Below, in pieces: positions 59,001 to 64,000 of a DNA stretch of 64,000 bases; within the stretch, counting starts at the first letter, position 1; every line of letters begins with the position of its first letter. This stretch comes from Lacrimispora xylanisolvens. GTDB taxonomy: Bacteria > Bacillota > Clostridia > Lachnospirales > Lachnospiraceae. Below the pieces are notes generated by a model. That model was not told where the DNA came from. It searched no databases and saw only the letters and a list, made by a program, of their open reading frames with translations. Made by a program: the position numbers and the translations under genes. The stretch lies in the NCBI GenBank assembly GCA_017084465.1, contig CP070896.1:1054001-1118000 (forward strand), read 5' to 3'.

Positions 59001-59651
59001 ATTTATTTCCTTTAATTCGCCTGTAATCATATAGATGGTTCTTTCACAAATATTGGTGGAGTGATCCGCTATTCTCTCAAGATAACGTCCTAAGAACAAA
59101 AGCTTCGTTCCCTGTTTTGTAAGTTCTCTTTTTTCTGTAATAATATTTAAGATATCATTGATCACCGATTCATAGAGGCTGTCAACTTCTTCATCTCTCT
59201 CCGCCGCCTTTTGCGCCAGGGAAATGTCCTCATTTACAAACGCATCAAGACTCATCTTCAGCATTTTTCTGCCGATCTCTGCCATCTTTGGTATGTCGAT
59301 AATGGATAGAATGATTGGTTCTTTACCTATCTCAAGAGTGACCTTGGCGATATTTACTGCGTTATCTCCCATTCTTTCCAGATCCGTTATAATCTTTAAA
59401 ACCGATGCAATTGTTCTTAAATCCTTGGCAAGAGGCTGCTGAAGGGCAAGGAGCATAATACATTCCTTCTCAATTTCCATTTCTAACTGATCGATTTCAT
59501 CATCCTGCTCATTCACTTTCCTTGCAAGCTCAAGATCCTGTGTCTGTATGGAGGTCACTGCCGAATCAATAATATTATCAACGAGAGCTCCCATTGCTAA
59601 TACTTTTTGCTTCACTTCAGTCATCTTCTGTGTAAAATGTTCTCTAACCAA
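58998..59651 (-). CDS. phoU: phosphate transport regulator PhoU
   Basis: A 217-residue all-helical protein with two PhoU repeats. Metal-site motifs are DDEIDQLEMEIE and DEEVDSLYESV, and DLERMGDNAVNIAK and RIADHSTNICERTIYMITG are the other conserved ends. It binds the Pst importer and relays phosphate status to the PhoR kinase in bacteria. Last gene of the pst operon, 16 bases after the second pstB. Confidence 0.92.
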   Translation of the reverse strand: MVREHFTQKMTEVKQKVLAMGALVDNIIDSAVTSIQTQDLELARKVNEQDDEIDQLEMEIEKECIMLLALQQPLAKDLRTIASVLKIITDLERMGDNAVNIAKVTLEIGKEPIILSIIDIPKMAEIGRKMLKMSLDAFVNEDISLAQKAAERDEEVDSLYESVINDILNIITEKRELTKQGTKLLFLGRYLERIADHSTNICERTIYMITGELKEIN

Positions 59652-59667
59652 AATTTTCGTCTCCTTT

Positions 59668-60429
59668 TTAACCGAATCTACCGGTGAGGTAGTCGTTAGT
59701 CCTCTTATCCTTAGGGAATGAAAAAACTTCCTGGGTGTAACCTTGTTCTATTAAATCTCCCATCAGCATAAACCCTACCCGGTCTGCGATACGTCCCGCC
59801 TGCTGAACCGTGTGGGGAGCGATAACAATGGTATACTGCTCTTTCAGCTGTACTAAAGATTCTTCGATCTTGGCTGTTGATATGGGGTCAAGAGCCGAAC
59901 ATGGCCGGTCAAGTAAAATCACCTCTGGTTCAAGTGCCAGCACTCTGGCAATGCACAGACGCTGCTGCTGACCGCCGGATAACCTGGCTGCAGGCGTATC
60001 CAGTCTGTCTTTCACATCATCCCATAAAGCTGACATCCGAAGTGACGTCTCCACTTTTTCTTCCAGATCAGTCTTTGACTTCATTCCACCCATACGTGGT
60101 CCCAATGCCACATTGTCAAATATGGACATAGGCAGAGGTGTTGGAACATCAAAGACCATACCTACCCTGCGGCGCAGTTCTGTTACATTAACATCTGTAT
60201 CAAAGATATTCTTCCCATCTAACAGAATCTCACCCTCCTGATGGGCTCCTGTAGTTAAATCGCTGAGACGGTTTAATGTGCGAAGCAGTGTTGTAATACC
60301 ACTGCCTGCCGGACCGAAAACACCCATAATCCGGTTTTCAGGAATTTCTAAGTTTAATTCTTTAATGACCTGTTTTTGTTCAAAAAAGAAATTTAATCTC
60401 TTTATATCTATTTTTGCTTTCTGCGTCAT
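59668..60429 (-). CDS. pstB: PstB-like ATPase with degenerate Walker A, Q-loop and Walker B
   Basis: A 253-residue PstB paralogue in the usual place between pstA and phoU. It is clearly PstB-like (FFFEQKQVIKELNL, NRIMGVFGPAG, DYLTGRFG). Key ATP residues are changed: Walker A reads GPAGSGITT with Ile45 for the essential Lys; the Q-loop reads MVFDVPTP with Asp94 for Gln; Walker B reads ILLDRPCSALD with Arg175 for the catalytic Glu. The signature LSGGQ (150-154), SALD and His206 are kept. Alone it should not hydrolyse ATP. The other PstB at 63053 has the opposite pattern, so I infer a heterodimer in which this subunit supplies the good signature. The changes are base substitutions in a fully open frame, not indel artefacts. 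Confidence 0.85.
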   Translation of the reverse strand: MTQKAKIDIKRLNFFFEQKQVIKELNLEIPENRIMGVFGPAGSGITTLLRTLNRLSDLTTGAHQEGEILLDGKNIFDTDVNVTELRRRVGMVFDVPTPLPMSIFDNVALGPRMGGMKSKTDLEEKVETSLRMSALWDDVKDRLDTPAARLSGGQQQRLCIARVLALEPEVILLDRPCSALDPISTAKIEESLVQLKEQYTIVIAPHTVQQAGRIADRVGFMLMGDLIEQGYTQEVFSFPKDKRTNDYLTGRFG

Positions 60430-60439
60430 TTTTCACCTC

Positions 60440-61278
60440 TTAACGGCCCTTCGCTATAAATCGATTGACCAGCATATTAAATCCTACATTAAGCAGAAGA
60501 ATCAGAATAATGAGTAGCGCTGCTGTTCCGTAAGCGTTATCCATGGATATTCCCTCCCTCGCCAGTATATAAAAATGTACTGCCATCGTCCGGGTCGGTG
60601 AAAACAGTGATTCAGGCATACGAAGTGCTGAACCAGCCGTTAAAATGACAGCTGCTGTTTCAGCAACACATCTGCCGATACTTAATATTACTCCATTTAC
60701 AATACCAGGAAGGGCTGATGGAAGTACTGTCCTGGTTATCGTCTGTAATTTCGTCAATCCCAGAGAGAAACCTACCTCCCTGTATAGCTGGGGAACCGTA
60801 CGGATGGACTCTTCCGATGTACGTATAATTGTTGGCAGAATCATAATCGCCATAGTTAATCCACCTGACAGAATTGACCAGCCCATATTTAAGTAGATCA
60901 CAAAAAAAAGATAAATCCAAAAAGTCCATATACAATAGATGGAATTCCTGCAAGAGATTCGGCGCTGAAACGGATAATACGGGTAATTTTTCCCTCTCTT
61001 GTGTATTCCGTAAGATAAATTGCTGTACCAATTCCAAATGGTGTTGCCACAATTACTGCCACCGCAGTTACAACCAGTGTCCCCACAATGGAGGAGGAAA
61101 TACCGCCGGAACGTCCCATGTCTCTGGGAATATCCGTTAAAAATTCCCAGCTGAGCATAGGGATTCCCTTTACCAGAATATATGCAATGATGGAAAAAAG
61201 AATGGCAATAACAAAAAGAGCTGCCGCCCAAATCGTAAACTTGGCTATTTTTTGAGAAGTGTTTGCATTCATTTTCAT
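60440..61278 (-). CDS. pstA: phosphate ABC transporter permease PstA, frameshifted
   Basis: Corrected length is 279 residues, six helices. Typical segments are YLTEYTREGKITRIIRFSAE, SLAGIPSIVYGLFGF, MILPTIIRTSEES and the ATPase-contact loop YREVGFSLGLTKLQTITRTVLP. An eight-T run (60902-60909) lacks one base; GFIFF should continue FVIYLNMGWSILSGG. ATG 61278 follows GAGGTGAGG, seven bases after pstC. It pairs with PstC to form the phosphate channel. Confidence 0.9.
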
Positions 61279-61285
61279 AGTGACC

Positions 61286-62132
61286 TCACCTCTTTCGTGT
61301 AATGTACTGGGCAGTGGCATTTAAAATCATGATAATAACAAATAATACAATACCCGTTGCAAAAAGTGCCTGCTGATGTTCCCCGGAGGCATATCCCATT
61401 TCAATACCGATATTGGTGGTCAGTGTTCTGACCGGGTCAAGAACGGAATGGGGGAAGTGCCACCGCATTGCCCAGAACCATAATTACCGCCATTGTTTCA
61501 CCAATTGCTCTTCCTAAACCTAAAATAACAGCGGCCACAATACCAGACTTGGCAGCCGGAAGCAACAGGGACCGGATTGTCTGCCATTGTGTCAGTCCCA
61601 GTGCAAGTGCGCCGTCTTTATAATGGCGAGGCAGTGCAAGAAGGGAGACTTCAGTAATGCTTATGATGGTGGGCAGAATCATAATACCCAGAATGATGGA
61701 GCCTGCCAGTATACTAAGGCCCGGTCCTCCCATATATTTACGGATGGCAGGCACAACGAATAAAACTCCCCAGAATCCATATACAACGGAAGGAATGGCA
61801 GCCAGTAACTGTATGGCAGGCCGGAATACATTCCGAAGCTTTGCCGGAGCAAACTCAGCCAAAAATATACTGCAGCATATGGCGATGGGTACTCCTACAA
61901 TGGCTGCTCCTATGGTAACTGATACTGATCCAACGATCATGGGGAAGATACCGTAGTAGCCTTGGCTGGGTGCCCATTTCATCCCAAAAACAAAGTTGAT
62001 AATACCGACCTTGGCAATGATGGGCATACCTTTTATAAATATAAAAACAGTGATGAGCGCCAATACCGATAAAGTCGAAAGAGCGATTAAGAGAAACACA
62101 CGCTCCGTTAATTTTTCCTTAAAACTTTTCAT
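61286..62132 (-). CDS. pstC: phosphate ABC transporter permease PstC, frameshifted
   Basis: Corrected length is 281 residues. Typical PstC segments are FGMKWAPSQGYYGIFPMIVGS, FLAEFAPAKLRNVFRPAI, LAAIPSVVYGFWGV, YKDGALALGLTQWQTIRSLLLP (ATPase-contact loop) and GRAIGETMAVIMVLGN. A five-base run (61450-61454) has one base too many; NAVALP should continue HSVLDPVRTLTTNIG. The start overlaps the pstS stop by ATGA. Confidence 0.9.
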
Positions 62133-62998
62133 TTTGATGCCCCCTCTGCTGACGGGATAAGTCCCTCTTTGCTCAGTAATTTCTGCCCTTCTAAAGAAAG
62201 GGTAAAATCAATAAAACTCTTTTGTATTCCTGTTGGCTCACCATCGGTAACAAACAAAAACTGTCTGGACAGTTTATAGCTGTTATTCATGATATTTTCC
62301 CGTGTGGCTTCAACGCCGTCTAAGTTAAGCGCTTTTACTTCATTTGAAACCAGCCCTAAGGATATAAATCCTATGGCATTGGGGTCATCTGCAACCAATT
62401 GGCGTACTGCGCCATTGGAGTCCTGAACAATGGATTTGGGAGTTATCTCTTTCTTGCCCATAAGCAGTTCAGTAAACGCACTTCGTGTGCCGGATCCTTC
62501 TTCTCTTGCAATAATATTGATCTTGGCTTTTGTGCCTCCCACCTGACTCCAGTCGGTAATTTCAGCTGCATAAATATCCCTGATCTGATCTGATGTAAGG
62601 TTCTTTACAGGGTTTTCCGGATTCACAATAATTGCCAGACCATCCTTGGCAATTTCCACGCTCCAAAGGTCTTTTTCACCCTCTTCCAGAGAACGGGAAG
62701 ACATACCGATATCTGCACTATGTGTCTGGGTTGCCGTTATACCAGCAGAGGAGCCTCCTCCCTGAATATCAATCACAGCCTCCGGATCTTTGGCCATAAA
62801 TGCTTCAGCCAGAATCTCAGCATAAGGCTGTACCGAAGTCGATCCTGCAACGATGGTGTCTGACTCCGTCTCCTGGGTGCAGCCAGACAGCAAGCCCACA
62901 GAAAGGGTCAGTATCACTGCACAGGCAGATATTTTTATTCTTTTTAATAACTTGCATGTATTAATCCTTTTTTTCATATCTTCGCAAAAATCAAACAT
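62129..62998 (-). CDS. pstS: phosphate-binding lipoprotein PstS
   Basis: A lipoprotein (lipobox LLSGC) that captures phosphate outside the membrane. Ligand motifs include AGSTSVQPYAE, QGGGSSAGI, DIGMSSRSL and IIAREEGSGTRSAF. The mature part fits the short PstS type of Firmicutes. Two starts are possible: ATG 62998 (GGA five bases upstream) or ATG 62977 (MKKRINTCK), which gives a more typical signal peptide. It lies 54 bases downstream of the first pstB gene. Confidence 0.9.
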   Translation of the reverse strand: MFDFCEDMKKRINTCKLLKRIKISACAVILTLSVGLLSGCTQETESDTIVAGSTSVQPYAEILAEAFMAKDPEAVIDIQGGGSSAGITATQTHSADIGMSSRSLEEGEKDLWSVEIAKDGLAIIVNPENPVKNLTSDQIRDIYAAEITDWSQVGGTKAKINIIAREEGSGTRSAFTELLMGKKEITPKSIVQDSNGAVRQLVADDPNAIGFISLGLVSNEVKALNLDGVEATRENIMNNSYKLSRQFLFVTDGEPTGIQKSFIDFTLSLEGQKLLSKEGLIPSAEGASK

Positions 62999-63052
62999 TT
63001 AATTCCAATGCCTGATTTCCTCCATTTCTCTGAATATAGAAATAACCAGTTT

Positions 63053-63850
63053 TCAACCAAACCTGCCTGTAATATAATCTTCGGTGCGTTTATCCTTGGG
63101 ATTTGCAAAAATCTGTTCTGTAGGAGCATACTCCACCAGGGTTCCTGCTCTGTCCTCGTCCATCATCATAAACGCAGTCATATGAGACACTCTCGCTGCC
63201 TGCTCCATGCTATGAGTCACGATAAGAATTGTATATTTCTGAGCTAGCTCTTCCATTAATCCCTCAACCTGCATGGTGGATTCCGGGTCCAGCGCACTGC
63301 AGGACTCATCCATTAGAAGAACTTCTGGCTCTACAGCCAATGCACGGGCAATGCAAAGCCGCTGCTGCTGTCCTGGGGAGAGGTCAAAAGCAGGTCCCTT
63401 TAACTTGTCCTTCAGTTCGTCCCATAAAGCCACCTGACTTAAGTAGTTCTCCACAATTTCATCAAGACGGGCTTTTTGTTTTATCCCGTGATGTCTGGGG
63501 CCAAAAACCATATTATCATAGACTGACATGGGAAATGGATTCGGCTTCTGGAAAACCATGCCCACTCTTTTTTTCAGCGCAACAACATCCATACTTTTAT
63601 CATAGATTGAAGTATCATCAAGCAAAATTTTACCTTCTACCCTGACTCCCGGTATCGGGTCATTCATACGGTTAAACAGACGCAGAAGTGAAGATTTACC
63701 ACAGCCTGAAGGACCAATGATTGCTGTAATAGCGCATTCCTGAATATCCATTGTAACATTTTTAAGAGCCTGGAAGCTGCCATAAAAAAGGTTTACTTCT
63801 TCTGTCTTTATCTTGGCTCTCTGCCCAGACTTTAATATAAGATCATCCAT
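63053..63850 (-). CDS. pstB: PstB ATPase with intact Walker motifs but LSPGQ signature
   Basis: A 265-residue phosphate-importer ATPase placed first in the operon, before pstS, an unusual position. Walker A is GPSGCGKSS (Lys52), Q-loop MVFQKPNP (Gln101), Walker [12 protein letters not shown] (Asp181, Glu182) and H-loop IVTHSM (His213); all catalytic residues are present. The ABC signature is LSPGQ (157-161) where LSGGQ is expected, so the second Gly is Pro. This is complementary to the other PstB in the operon, which keeps LSGGQ but lacks the Walker residues. Together they could form one complete ATP site. Confidence 0.9.
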   Translation of the reverse strand: MDDLILKSGQRAKIKTEEVNLFYGSFQALKNVTMDIQECAITAIIGPSGCGKSSLLRLFNRMNDPIPGVRVEGKILLDDTSIYDKSMDVVALKKRVGMVFQKPNPFPMSVYDNMVFGPRHHGIKQKARLDEIVENYLSQVALWDELKDKLKGPAFDLSPGQQQRLCIARALAVEPEVLLMDESCSALDPESTMQVEGLMEELAQKYTILIVTHSMEQAARVSHMTAFMMMDEDRAGTLVEYAPTEQIFANPKDKRTEDYITGRFG

Positions 63851-63903
63851 ACGTTTGTCCTTTACTATACTTTGATTTTACAACTTCTTTACACCGATTA
63901 TTA

Positions 63904-63970
63904 ATTATACATGAATTAAGAAAAGTTAAAGCATTATCTATGTGAATTATACGTAAAATTTTTTGTAAAA
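63904..63970 (-). promoter_or_regulatory. Pho-box-like promoter of the pst operon
   Basis: On the minus strand three direct repeats, TTTACA, TTTACG and TTCACA (within 63941-63970), recur every 11-12 bases, matching the PhoP-box pattern of Gram-positive bacteria (TT-ACA repeated with about five bases between). A TATAAT -10 lies at 63904-63909 without a good -35, as expected for an activator-dependent promoter. Control by PhoP on phosphate starvation is inferred; phoP/phoR are not in the window. Confidence 0.65.
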
Positions 63971-64000
63971 TATTTTCTGTTTCAAAATACCATAAATTTA

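Noticed and set aside
1..64000. Programmed ribosomal frameshifting as the cause of the broken genes
   Set aside because: The shifts go both ways, occur in unrelated genes including permeases and repair enzymes, lack a shared heptamer and lack consistent downstream structures. Sequence error is simpler.

Overview
The window looks like a chromosomal segment of a low-GC, Gram-positive, anaerobic Clostridia-type bacterium, most likely Lachnospiraceae (Clostridium cluster XIVa style). The reasons are AT-rich intergenic DNA, strong AGGAGG-type ribosome sites, some TTG/GTG starts, many lipoproteins, an S-layer-homology (SLH) surface protein, a YwbE homologue, an LplABC-type sugar importer with a membrane-bound AraC regulator, and no outer-membrane genes. 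The genus is inferred, not shown. No tRNA, rRNA, CRISPR array, prophage or insertion sequence was recognised.

Layout. 0-6 kb: an unrecognised two-part protein, a GH3 beta-glucosidase lipoprotein, a UPF0178 gene, a decayed gene, a TetR gene and a SatP-type acetate transporter. 6-14 kb: secreted or lipoprotein genes, a phosphotransferase, a phosphodiesterase-MFS pair, ywbE and a beta-lactamase-fold hydrolase. 14-19 kb: redox genes (flavodoxins, FMN reductases) with MarR and TetR regulators, each next to a promoter with a palindrome. 19-25 kb: a large phospholipase C-like protein, an AgrC/AgrA-like two-component pair, a DOPA-dioxygenase-type gene and two gene remnants. 25-31 kb: a 1.9-kilo-residue SLH surface protein with a 253-codon internal tandem duplication. 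31-33 kb: a tightly overlapping DNA-alkylation-repair operon (ogt, alkA, ada, DUF1203). 33-40 kb: an operon with an HD protein, an M28-like peptidase, a paired ABC exporter, phzF and a RibD/DHFR-like reductase. 40-48.5 kb: one 2.7-kilo-residue cyclic beta-1,2-glucan synthase-like gene. 48.6-57 kb: a sugar-uptake operon (lplB, lplC, binding lipoprotein, two Gfo/Idh/MocA oxidoreductases) divergent from its probable AraC regulator. 58-64 kb: a complete pst phosphate operon behind a Pho-box-like promoter.

Two points matter most. First, the pst operon encodes two different PstB ATPases with complementary defects. The first has intact Walker A, Q-loop and Walker B but an LSPGQ signature. The second has a normal LSGGQ but has lost the Walker A lysine (Ile), the Q-loop Gln (Asp) and the Walker B Glu (Arg). 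This predicts a heterodimeric phosphate importer with one working and one degenerate ATP site. Second, about 23 single-base indels break 19 or so otherwise intact genes, mostly at mononucleotide runs, in both directions, and housekeeping genes such as pstA and pstC are among them. I read this as a draft-assembly error pattern, not mass pseudogenisation. Gene spans below are given as if each indel were corrected. By contrast, the gene at 4130-4883 (two nonsense codons plus a frameshift) and the fragments near 21.8 and 24.9 kb look truly decayed.
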